From Amaricoccus sp003258405 (lineage in GTDB: Bacteria; Pseudomonadota; Alphaproteobacteria; Rhodobacterales; Rhodobacteraceae): a stretch of 64,000 nt of DNA. This document shows positions 17,026 through 24,657 of the stretch, in pieces. The notes beneath the pieces were generated by a model. That model saw nothing but the letters and a program-made list of their open reading frames with translations. It did no database searches and was not told the DNA's origin. The stretch covers positions 1,550,001 through 1,614,000 of the forward strand of contig NZ_CP171225.1 of NCBI RefSeq assembly GCF_043226085.1. The letters are read 5' to 3'. The translations under genes and the position numbers were made by a program. Numbering within the stretch: position 1 is the first letter of the stretch; the number at the start of each line of letters is the position of its first letter.

Positions 17026-17157
17026 GTTTGAGGTATGCTCACGCCAGAAGCAACGGCAGTTGCATCTGGATCGCCGGTCGCGCTTTACGCAGTTAGGGCA
17101 AAGCCAAAGGTCGGGTGATCGGTAGTATCGACCTTAAAGAGACGTTGAGGATCCTTC

Positions 17158-18120
17158 ATGCGCATATTGCTGATCCATACTGGTGGAACGATTGGAATGG
17201 TTCGGACCGACAGCGGGTTTGCGCCACGCCAAGGCATTGTCGAAGGGGCAATCCAGGCGCTGATGAAAACTGGCGACATCACAGCTGACGTCACCATACA
17301 GACCCTTGACCCCTTGATCGACAGTGCTCTGGCCACGCCGACCGACTGGATCAGGGTAGCGAATTGCATCTTCGAGGCGCGCGACGACCATGATGCGTTC
17401 GTCGTCACCCATGGGACCGACACGCTGGCCTATACTGCCGGGGCGCTCTGCCTTGCCCTGCCCGGGCTTCGCAAGCCGGTGATCGTGACGGGTGCGATGC
17501 TCCCGTTGACGGTCGACAGGACCGACGGTCATCGCAATCTGTGCGACGCGTTCAGAGCCGCCGAAGCCGGGGCGCCGGGTATTTGGGTGCAATTTGCGGG
17601 CCGACTTTTGCATGGGGCGCGGGTACGGAAGTCACATTCCAGTTCCATGGACGCTTTCGAGGCCGCACCATGCTCAGACGAGCCGCTTCGGGCCGCGCCG
17701 GAACCTGGCATCGCAGCGCTTGCGAGCCACAAGGTGGGTGTTTTCTCGATCACGCCAGATCCATGCACCGAGCTCCTGGAATTCGCGGCAGAGACCTGCG
17801 ACGGGATCATATTGCGCTGCTACGGATCGGGAACGGCGCCGGACACTTCCGGGCTGCGCGCCGCGCTCGGCAAGGCGCGTGCGCGCGAGGTTCCCGTGAT
17901 CGCGGTCAGCCAATGCTCCGAAGGCGGCATTAAGCTCGGCACCTATGCCGCAGGTCAGGTGTTGCGCGACAACGACGTGATCGACGGGCGCGACATGACA
18001 CCGGAAATGGCCTGCGTGAAAATGCATTTTGGCCTCTCTCAAAGCCGGGAATACATGCCGCGGCGCGCTTTCATTGGCGACAGCCAATGCGGTGAGCTGA
18101 CCATTAAGACCGTAGGCTAA
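17158..18120 (+). CDS. ansA: Type I L-asparaginase
   Basis: 320 residues. Hydrolyses L-asparagine to aspartate and ammonia. The two active-site motifs are present: HTGGTIGM with nucleophile T11, and THGTDTLAYT with T87 and D88. The conserved VIVTGAMLP and ISQCSEGG-like C-terminal segments are also seen. No signal peptide, so it is cytoplasmic. Divergent from aspA; its stop overlaps the stop of the convergent XRE regulator by four bases. Expected to be co-regulated with aspA and the AGCS transporter through the shared 15-bp motif. Confidence 0.92.
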   Translation: MRILLIHTGGTIGMVRTDSGFAPRQGIVEGAIQALMKTGDITADVTIQTLDPLIDSALATPTDWIRVANCIFEARDDHDAFVVTHGTDTLAYTAGALCLALPGLRKPVIVTGAMLPLTVDRTDGHRNLCDAFRAAEAGAPGIWVQFAGRLLHGARVRKSHSSSMDAFEAAPCSDEPLRAAPEPGIAALASHKVGVFSITPDPCTELLEFAAETCDGIILRCYGSGTAPDTSGLRAALGKARAREVPVIAVSQCSEGGIKLGTYAAGQVLRDNDVIDGRDMTPEMACVKMHFGLSQSREYMPRRAFIGDSQCGELTIKTVG

Positions 18121-18929
18121 ATCAGTGGCGCTTCCATAATTCCCGTTCCTTGCCGCATGCCAGCGGATAGCATTTTCCGAACGTCCTCGGGGACCTCGGG
18201 GTGGTCGGGATCGTACAGGCCGCAGAGCCGCATCGCTTTTCTCAAGTCGACGTTGTCACCCAGATACTGGAAGACCATTTGCGATGCAGCCGGTGGACGG
18301 GGGGCTCTCGCGGCAACGCCGGACACTACGCCGCTCAGATAGCGGATGCGGTTGTTGTAGCTGGGGTAGAGGATGATCTGCATGACCTCGTTGCGGGTCA
18401 GCATCTCCATCACTGTCATGAAAATGCGATCCCCCAAAACAAAGCATGCGCCTTCATATTTGCAGGTGAACTTTCTTTGCCCCGTAGTGCCGACGCTTTC
18501 CACGCTTTTGACATTTACGCCGAAGGGGGTGCGGTAGATCCGCGTCAGCGATCGAAGCGTTTTGCCGGGATGGGACATGGAATTGTAGTAGGTAAAATAG
18601 TGCCCGACGTAACTGTCCAATGCACTGCGCGACTCCATACGGACGTCATTTGCTATGGCGGACACCACGTTGGTTTCGGCCCGCACGCCGAATTCACTGG
18701 GCTTGAGGCGCACAAGTTCGGAAAATTGTCCATGAGGCAAGAGGAGTTCGGCTTCCTCCACTCCGAAAAAGTCGCACATGCGGCGCATCGACCGCAGCGA
18801 AGGGGCGGTTTCGCCATTCAAGTACCGGTTGAACTGAGATCGGTTCACGCCGAGCTTGCGGCAGACTTCTGCGATCGATTTGTGATAGCTGCACAGCAAT
18901 CGCAGGTTTTTCGGAAGATCTCGGGACAT
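18117..18929 (-). CDS. XRE-family transcriptional regulator
   Basis: 270 residues. An N-terminal HTH_3 domain (about 6-62: SIAEVCRKLGVNRSQFNRYLNGE, then PSLRSMRRMCDFFGV) and a C-terminal region of about 200 residues with no domain I can name, possibly a ligand-binding fold (YVGHYFTYYNSMSHPGKTL). It is divergent from the AGCS transporter and convergent with ansA. The exact 15-mer present at 18946 and 17011 makes it the likely regulator of aspA, ansA and the transporter, with an amino acid or ammonium-linked metabolite as possible effector (inference). Confidence 0.85.
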   Translation of the reverse strand: MSRDLPKNLRLLCSYHKSIAEVCRKLGVNRSQFNRYLNGETAPSLRSMRRMCDFFGVEEAELLLPHGQFSELVRLKPSEFGVRAETNVVSAIANDVRMESRSALDSYVGHYFTYYNSMSHPGKTLRSLTRIYRTPFGVNVKSVESVGTTGQRKFTCKYEGACFVLGDRIFMTVMEMLTRNEVMQIILYPSYNNRIRYLSGVVSGVAARAPRPPAASQMVFQYLGDNVDLRKAMRLCGLYDPDHPEVPEDVRKMLSAGMRQGTGIMEAPLI

Positions 18930-18945
18930 TATCCATGCCTTCTTT

Positions 18946-18960
18946 CCCTAGTTGACGCTG
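18946..18960 (+). promoter_or_regulatory. Candidate operator CCCTAGTTGACGCTG (site 2)
   Basis: Second exact copy of the 15-mer, 16 bp upstream of the XRE start codon and about 120 bp upstream of the AGCS transporter. A position next to the regulator's own start fits autoregulation. Confidence 0.5.
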
Positions 18961-19078
18961 TTTTTGTATCGACCCGCTCTACATAGACGCAAGCTAGTGA
19001 AATGGCTTTCCCTCCTTCATTTCCTAAGGTGCCGCATCGCGCACAGGGTCTGGACCGTGCCGAAAAGGGAGGAAAACC

Positions 19079-20539
19079 ATGGAAATTCTGGAACTAATAT
19101 TTGGAAAGATCGGCGATCTGACGTGGGGGTGGTCATTGATCCCGATCCTTGTCGTGTTCGGGGTGTTCATCACCCTAGCAACCGGCTTCGTGCAGTTCGA
19201 ATTCTTCGGGCGCATGTTCCGCGTCCTGCGCAAGGACGCAAATTCCAATGATCGCAACAAGATCTCCGCCCGCGAGGCGCTTTTGGTGTCCGTCGGCGGA
19301 CGCGTCGGCGGCGGTAATATTGCCGGCGTCGCAGTGGCCATCACGCTAGGCGGACCGGGGGCCGTATTCTGGATGTGGGCCATCGCGCTTGTTGGTATGG
19401 CAACGAGCCTCGTCGAATGCTCTCTTGCGCAATTGTACAAACGCAAGGTTGGAGAAAACGAATATCGCGGAGGGCCAGCGCGGGCGATCATCCATGGCCT
19501 CGGTGTCGAATACAAATGGCTGGCGGTTGTTTATGCCATCTGCCTGATCGCGGCCTTTGGCCTGGGCTTCAACGCCTTTCAGGGCAATACAGTCGCCGGT
19601 GCGGTTAAGGACAGCTTCGAAATCGATCGACTCTACACGGGTACCGCGCTCTCCGCTGTCGCTGGTATCATCATCTTCGGAGGCATCAACCGCATCGCAA
19701 AGGCGGCCGATGTCATTGTTCCGATCATGGCGGTCGGCTACCTCTTGATGGCGCTTCTCGTGATCGTCCTCAACATTGGCGACGTCCCCGCTGTCATCGT
19801 GTCGATCGTGAAAAACGCCTTCGGATTCGAACAGGCTGTTGGTGGCGGCATGGGAGCGGCGATTGCACAGGGGTTGCGTCGGGGCTTGTTCTCCAACGAG
19901 GCGGGCTTGGGGTCCGCACCCAATGTGGCCGCAACCGCAGACGTACGCCACCCCATCAGCCAGGGCATCACTCAGTCGTTTTCCGTGTTTATCGACACCA
20001 TCCTGATCTGTTCATGCACGGCCTTCGTCATTCTGCTCGGCGACGTCTACGTGCCCGGGGCTGCGGATGTTGACGGTGCCGCGCTGACGCAGCAATCGAT
20101 GGTATCGCATCTCGGCGCATGGGCCAGCTACTTCCTGACCGGAATGATCCTGCTGTTTGCGTTTTCATCGATCATCTACAATTACTACCTCGGCGAGAAC
20201 GCCCTGACTGTGCTGAGCAAGCACCCGTTGTCGGTGACGGTCTTTCGTTTCGCGATCATGATTATCGTGTTTCTCGGCTCCGTCGCTCCGGGCGCAACTG
20301 CGGTCTTTTTCTTTTCGGACCCGATGATGGGAGTTCTGGCTTTGGTCAACTTGCTGGCCATCATGATGCTGTTTCCGATTGCCATGCGTTTGTTGCGTGA
20401 CTTCCGTGCGCAGCTCAAGGCCGGCGTCGAGCGCCCTGTGCTGAATCCAGACGACTACGCCGATCTGGACATCGACCGGACAGCGTGGGTCGGGCAAGGC
20501 GTGATGGCTTCGGACATGACGCCGGAACCCGTGCGATAA
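19079..20539 (+). CDS. AGCS-family sodium:alanine/glycine symporter
   Basis: 486 residues with about eleven hydrophobic helices. Amino acid carrier signature regions are present: VGGRVGGGNIAGVAVAITLGGPGAVFWMW and FSNEAGLGSAPNVAATADVRHP. It imports small neutral amino acids with sodium across the inner membrane. ATG 19079 is preceded by GGGAGGA at good spacing. With ansA and aspA on one side of the shared regulator, its substrate here may be asparagine or a related amino acid (inference). A strong hairpin follows the stop. Confidence 0.92.
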   Translation: MEILELIFGKIGDLTWGWSLIPILVVFGVFITLATGFVQFEFFGRMFRVLRKDANSNDRNKISAREALLVSVGGRVGGGNIAGVAVAITLGGPGAVFWMWAIALVGMATSLVECSLAQLYKRKVGENEYRGGPARAIIHGLGVEYKWLAVVYAICLIAAFGLGFNAFQGNTVAGAVKDSFEIDRLYTGTALSAVAGIIIFGGINRIAKAADVIVPIMAVGYLLMALLVIVLNIGDVPAVIVSIVKNAFGFEQAVGGGMGAAIAQGLRRGLFSNEAGLGSAPNVAATADVRHPISQGITQSFSVFIDTILICSCTAFVILLGDVYVPGAADVDGAALTQQSMVSHLGAWASYFLTGMILLFAFSSIIYNYYLGENALTVLSKHPLSVTVFRFAIMIIVFLGSVAPGATAVFFFSDPMMGVLALVNLLAIMMLFPIAMRLLRDFRAQLKAGVERPVLNPDDYADLDIDRTAWVGQGVMASDMTPEPVR

Positions 20540-20540
20540 C

Positions 20541-20573
20541 GATGATGGGCCGGGAATTTCCCGGCCCATCATC
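20541..20573 (+). terminator. Hairpin after the AGCS gene
   Basis: Perfect 15-bp stem GATGATGGGCCGGGA / TCCCGGCCCATCATC (20541-20555 with 20559-20573) and a 3-nt loop, starting two bases after the stop codon. There is no long T run, so it is either a terminator of the GC-rich type or a 3'-end stabiliser. Confidence 0.75.
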
Positions 20574-20596
20574 CACCCCTGAAAAAGGGGACTGTA

Positions 20597-20974
20597 GGCG
20601 CGGTCACGTAAAGCCAGTGGCAGCCGCCAGGGGGTGACGGTAGAAGTCGGCATGAATGAACTCTCTCATGCCCGTCACCGGTTCCCGCCCGCCATCATCC
20701 AACATGCGGTCTGGCTCTACTTTCGGTTCGCCCTGAGCTATCGCGATGTCGAGGACCTGCTCGCTGAGCGAGGCGTCGATGTATCCTACGATACGGTGCG
20801 TCGATGGGCGCTCAAGTTCGGCGGCGCGTTTGCTGCTCGGATCCGACGGCGCCAACCACAGTCTTCGGTACGATGGCATCTGGACGAGGTTTTCATCCGG
20901 ATCGGCGGCAAGCTCCAGTACCTATGGCGTGCTGTCGATGACGAAGGCGAAGTTCTCGACGTCCTGGTCCAATC
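20597..20974 (+). pseudogene. IS6-family element, copy C, truncated by an IS3-family insertion
   Basis: A left end related to the other IS6 copies (GGCGCGGTCACGTAAAG) and the first 113 codons of a transposase from GTG 20634. The protein diverges from the other copies (RDVEDLLAERGVDVSYD, FAARIRRRQPQSSVRWHLDEVFIRIGG), so it is a different IS6 member. The frame stops making sense at 20975, where the IS3-family element begins (EVLDVLVQ is the last native sequence). The right end is missing. Confidence 0.85.
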
Positions 20975-21047
20975 TGTCCGTTGTCAGATGATTTGGGACA
21001 CGAAGGCCTGACTGGGAATGGAGGGTCTGGCTCGATCGGGTTTCAGT

Positions 21048-22028
21048 TTATGCCGCGGTTTGGCGATGCAGCAAGCGGCGCTTCTCGATGGTCTTGGCTT
21101 TGATCTCCTTTCGCCGATTCAGGATTGCTTCTGCCCTGCCGAGATAGACATCGGCAGGCGTGAGGTTCCCGAGGCTCTCGTGGTAGCGGTCATGATTGTA
21201 GTGGTCGATGAAGGCCGCGACCGCCTCTTCGAGCGCCCCGGGCAAGTAGTAGTTCTCAAGGAGAATTCGGTTCTTCAGGGTCTGATGCCAGCGCTCGATC
21301 TTGCCTTGGGTCTGTGGGTGCCGGGGCGCGCCGCGGACGTGATCCATGCCCTCGTCGGCAAGCCAGTTGGCCAATTCGCTGGAGATGTAGCTGCTGCCAT
21401 TGTCGCTGAGCAGCCTGGGCCGGTGGACGACGGTGGCTCGGTCGCAGCCCGAGGCGACCAGGGCATCTTCCAGCGTAGCTGTCACGTCTGATGCTTTCAT
21501 CGTCGTGCAGAGCCGCCACGCGACGACGTAACGGCTGTAGTCGTCGAGGATCGTTGAGAGGTAGAACCAGCCCCAGCCGATGACCTTCAAATAGGTGAAG
21601 TCGGTCTGCCAGAGCTGGTTCGGGCGGGTCGTCTTCTCATGGAACTCGTTCGCCGCCTTGATCACGACGAAGGCCGGGCTGGTGATCAGGTCTTGTGCCT
21701 TCAGAACCCTGTAAACGCTGGCCTCCGACACGAAGTAGCACCGGGTATCGGTGAACCTGACCGCGAGTTCCCGGGGCGACAGCTCAGGCTGTTCGAGCGC
21801 GAGATCGACGATCTGCCGGCGCACCTTGTCCGGGATGCGGTTCCAGACCCGGGTCGGACGCGAAGGCCGGTCCTCGAGCCCGGCGGCTCCGAGAGACAGA
21901 TAGCGATCATACCACCGGTAGAAGGTCGTGCGGGGCACGCCGATCATGTCGAGTGTCCGCTTCGCCGGCAGGTGAGACTGCTCTACCTGCCGGATGATCT
22001 CGAGCTTTTCGGACGCGGGATATCTCAT
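21048..22028 (-). CDS. IS3-family transposase OrfB, copy 1
   Basis: 326 residues. An N-terminal HTH (PAKRTLDMIGVPRTTFYRWYDRYL), then an integrase core with DDE residues in WQTDFTYLKV, LLSDNGSSYIS and QGKIERWHQTLKNRI. It overlaps orfA by four bases (ATGA). Identical in sequence to the copy at 58761-59741, which points to recent duplication. Confidence 0.92.
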   Translation of the reverse strand: MRYPASEKLEIIRQVEQSHLPAKRTLDMIGVPRTTFYRWYDRYLSLGAAGLEDRPSRPTRVWNRIPDKVRRQIVDLALEQPELSPRELAVRFTDTRCYFVSEASVYRVLKAQDLITSPAFVVIKAANEFHEKTTRPNQLWQTDFTYLKVIGWGWFYLSTILDDYSRYVVAWRLCTTMKASDVTATLEDALVASGCDRATVVHRPRLLSDNGSSYISSELANWLADEGMDHVRGAPRHPQTQGKIERWHQTLKNRILLENYYLPGALEEAVAAFIDHYNHDRYHESLGNLTPADVYLGRAEAILNRRKEIKAKTIEKRRLLHRQTAA

Positions 22029-22357
22029 TCCTGGTCTCCCCCATCCCCAAGCATGCTTTTTTTGAGAAGGCGGTTCTCCAGCGTGAGATCGGCCACGGCC
22101 TCCTTCAGCGCTGACGCCTCCTGACGCAGCTCTTTGACCTCGGGGCTGGTCGCCTGGCGGGACGTATCACCGGCGAGCCGCTTCTTGCCGGCCTCGAGGA
22201 ACTCCTTGCACCAGCTGTAATAGAGGCTCGTCGCGATCCCTTCGCGCCGACAGAGCTCGGCGATGCTGTCTTCGCCACGCAGCCCTTCAAGCACGATGCG
22301 GATCTTCTCCTCGGACGAATGGTGCTTCCGTGTGCGCCGGCGAATGTCCTTAACCAT
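22025..22357 (-). CDS. IS3-family OrfA (HTH protein), copy 1
   Basis: 110 residues from MVKDIRRRTRKHHSSEE: HTH (SIAELCRREGIATSLYYSWCKEFL) and a coiled-coil C-terminus (VKELRQEASALKEAVADLTLENRLLKKSM). In this copy the frame is open further upstream and could start about 15 codons earlier (MRQKPGTSKPTAEA); a one-base deletion removes that option in copy 2, so the shorter start is used. Confidence 0.88.
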   Translation of the reverse strand: MVKDIRRRTRKHHSSEEKIRIVLEGLRGEDSIAELCRREGIATSLYYSWCKEFLEAGKKRLAGDTSRQATSPEVKELRQEASALKEAVADLTLENRLLKKSMLGDGGDQE

Positions 22358-22501
22358 CGCCTCAGCTGTAGGCTTCGATGTTCCGGGTTTCTGTCTCATC
22401 TCCACTCCTTGGTGGCTTCGATGAGCCTGAAACCCTCCGTTACAAAGCCAACTCAGATGTCCCAAGAGCGCTGATGGCGGACACCCGCGCGCATCACCGC
22501 C

Positions 22502-22915
22502 TTGAAAACCATGCCGATGCCGGAGCTGCGGAAACAGTGGAGAGACTTGTTTCAGACCGATCCGCCGCCCTACAACCGCCGGCATCTCGAGAACCGCATT
22601 GCCTACCGGCTCCAGGAATTGCACTTCGGCGGCCTCAGGCCCGAGACGCGCCGGCGGCTGGAGATCCTCGGCGAGCAATATGACAGCAAGAATGTTGCGA
22701 CCCGCCGGATCCGGCACGATGCCACGCTCATCGCAGGGACGCGGCTCCTGCGCGAATGGCAGGGCGTCGAGCAGATCGTCACCGTCACCGCCGACGGCTT
22801 CGAATGGCAGGGGTGGCCGTACAAGTCGCTGTCCGCGATCGCCCGCGCGATCACCGGCACGCGCTGGAACGGCTGGGGCTTCTTCGGGCTCAAGAACCAC
22901 AGGGGGCGGAGATGA
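22502..22915 (+). CDS. DUF2924 protein
   Basis: 137 residues from TTG 22502 (ATG 22511 is in frame). The sequence matches the DUF2924 pattern: MPELRKQWRDLFQTDPPPYNRRHLENRIAYRLQELHFGGL near the start and a C-terminal DGFEWQGWPYKSLSAIARAITGTRWNGWGFFGL segment (DUF2924 has a conserved TG(T)xWNGxxFFGL). These proteins accompany large serine recombinases in alphaproteobacterial islands; their function is unknown. The IS3 end is only 18 bp upstream, so the native promoter and a few N-terminal codons may be lost. The stop overlaps the recombinase start (ATGA). Confidence 0.85.
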   Translation: MKTMPMPELRKQWRDLFQTDPPPYNRRHLENRIAYRLQELHFGGLRPETRRRLEILGEQYDSKNVATRRIRHDATLIAGTRLLREWQGVEQIVTVTADGFEWQGWPYKSLSAIARAITGTRWNGWGFFGLKNHRGRR

Positions 22916-24237
22916 CGAAGCCGCCGGAAAAATCGGAGGTCGTCCGCAAGCTCCGCTGCGCGGTCTACACCCGGAAGTCTTCGGAGGAAGGGCTGGAGCA
23001 GGAGTTCAACAGCCTCCACGCCCAGAGGGAGGCCTGCGATGCCTACATCGCCAGCCAGCGGTCCGAGGGATGGATACTTGTCCGCGATCAGTATGACGAC
23101 GGCGGCATCTCCGGCGGCACGCTGGAGCGCCCCGGATTGAAGCGTCTGCTGGATGACATCGAGGATGGGCTGATCGATGTGGTCGTAGTCTACAAGATCG
23201 ACCGCCTAAGCCGCTCACTCGCCGACTTCGCGAAGCTGGTCGAGGTGTTCGACAGGAACGGCGTGACCTTCGTCTCGGTGACGCAGTCCTTCAACACGAC
23301 GACTTCCATGGGTCGGCTGACGCTGAACATCCTGCTCTCCTTCGCGCAGTTCGAGCGCGAGGTGACGGCCGAGCGCATCCGCGACAAGGTCGCGGCCTCC
23401 CGGCGCAAGGGCATGTGGATGGGCGGGGTGCTGCCCTACGGCTACCGCGTCGAGAAACGGAAGCTGGTCATCGACGATGAGCGAGCCGAGCACGTCTGCT
23501 GGATCTTCGCCCGCTTCCTCGAGATCGGATCTGGGACGGAACTGGCGCGGGAGGTCGCGAAACGCGGCATCCGCACGCCGCGCGGCAACCGGATCGACAA
23601 GAAGTACCTCTACCGGATGCTCAGCAACCGCGCCTACATCGGCGAGGCGGTCCACAAGGGCGAAAGCTATCCCGGCGAGCACGACGCGATCATCGACCGC
23701 GAGATATGGGACCGCGTCCATGCGATCCTGCAGGAGAGCCCGCGCAAGCGCGCTGCCCGGACCCGCGCCGACACGCCCGCGCTGCTGAAGGGGCTGCTGT
23801 TCGGGCCCGATGGCGCGGCCTTCTCCCCAACGCACACTCGCAAGGGCGGGCGGCTCTACCGCTACTATGTCAGCCAGACGGTGCTGAAGCACGGTGCCGG
23901 ATCCTGCCCGGTCGGCCGTATCTCCGCCGCCGAGATCGAAGCGGCCGTCATCGACCAGCTGCGCGCCGTCTTCCGCCAGCCGGAGATCGTGGCGGGGACG
24001 TGGAGGGCGGCGCGCGCCCATGCCGCCGACATCACCGAGGCCGACGCCCGCGCAGCAATGCAGCAGCTCGATCCTCTGTGGGACGAACTCTTCCCCGCCG
24101 AGCAGGCGCGGATCGTGGCGCTGCTGGTCGAACGGGTCGACATCGGCACGAACGGCCTGTACGTCCGGCTCCGGATGGACGGTCTCGGAGGGCTTGCGCG
24201 CGAGATGCTGTCTGGCTGCATCGGAGCAGCGGCATGA
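22912..24237 (+). CDS. Large serine recombinase
   Basis: 441 residues from the ATG overlapping the DUF2924 stop. The N-terminal resolvase catalytic domain has nucleophile S23 in YTRKSSEEG, VVVYKIDRLSRSLADFAKL, and the LLSFAQFEREVTAERIRDKVAASRRKGMW helix with conserved arginines. A recombinase domain follows (about 165-275: GVLPYGYRVEKRKLVIDDERAEHV, then RIDKKYLYRMLSNRAYIGEAVHKG), but there is no CxxC zinc ribbon. The usual role is integration and excision of the carrying island. Its att sites could not be identified by eye. Confidence 0.92.
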   Translation: MTKPPEKSEVVRKLRCAVYTRKSSEEGLEQEFNSLHAQREACDAYIASQRSEGWILVRDQYDDGGISGGTLERPGLKRLLDDIEDGLIDVVVVYKIDRLSRSLADFAKLVEVFDRNGVTFVSVTQSFNTTTSMGRLTLNILLSFAQFEREVTAERIRDKVAASRRKGMWMGGVLPYGYRVEKRKLVIDDERAEHVCWIFARFLEIGSGTELAREVAKRGIRTPRGNRIDKKYLYRMLSNRAYIGEAVHKGESYPGEHDAIIDREIWDRVHAILQESPRKRAARTRADTPALLKGLLFGPDGAAFSPTHTRKGGRLYRYYVSQTVLKHGAGSCPVGRISAAEIEAAVIDQLRAVFRQPEIVAGTWRAARAHAADITEADARAAMQQLDPLWDELFPAEQARIVALLVERVDIGTNGLYVRLRMDGLGGLAREMLSGCIGAAA

Positions 24238-24617
24238 CCCGCGCGACGGAGGTACCCGAGACCGTCACAGTCCACGTGCCATTACGCATCGTGAAGCGCG
24301 GCGGGCGGAAGGAGATGCAGCTGCCGGAAGGCGGCACGCACCCGGCGAGGACCGACAGCACGCTGGTCAAGGCGCTGGCCCGCGCCTTCCGGTGGAAGCG
24401 CATGCTGGATTCTGGGGAGTTCGCCACCATTGCCGAACTTGCCGAACGCGAGGGGATCGCGCCCTCATACATGACCCGTGTCCTGCGTTTGACATTGCTT
24501 GCGCCTGATATCGTCGAGGCGATCCTCGACGGCAGGCAGGGACCAGAGGTCACGCTTGCTCAGCTACTGCGGCCATTCCCGCAACACTGGCAGACCCAAG
24601 AAGCCGTAATCGGGTGA
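24234..24617 (+). CDS. Small HTH protein of the DUF2924/recombinase module
   Basis: 127 residues; ATG 24234 overlaps the recombinase stop. A basic N-terminal part (VPLRIVKRGGRKEMQLPEGG) and an HTH-like segment (ATIAELAEREGIAPSYMTRVLRLTLLAPDIVEAIL) similar to ParB/KorB-type helices. It is the third gene of a three-gene coupled unit that I recognise as recurring in alphaproteobacteria. It may direct or regulate the recombinase (inference). It is convergent with the defence operon, with 40 bp between the two stops. Confidence 0.75.
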   Translation: MTRATEVPETVTVHVPLRIVKRGGRKEMQLPEGGTHPARTDSTLVKALARAFRWKRMLDSGEFATIAELAEREGIAPSYMTRVLRLTLLAPDIVEAILDGRQGPEVTLAQLLRPFPQHWQTQEAVIG

Positions 24618-24657
24618 GTTATCACGACACTCCGATAATACACCGACTAGAAAAGCA

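Larger units (their letters stand above)
20975..22483. mobile_element. IS3-family insertion sequence, copy 1
   Basis: 1509-bp element with inverted ends TGTCCGTTGTCAG (left) and TGTCCGCCATCAG (right, reverse complement). It is almost identical to the element at 58688-60195; I found one single-base deletion plus scattered substitutions near the right end. Flanks ATC and CCC do not match. It cuts IS6 copy C on the left and lies directly before the DUF2924 gene on the right. Confidence 0.9.

Noticed and set aside
22025..22900. Long minus-strand version of IS3 orfA
   Set aside because: The extension runs beyond the IS end into DNA antisense to the DUF2924 gene; copy 2 cannot have it because of a one-base deletion.
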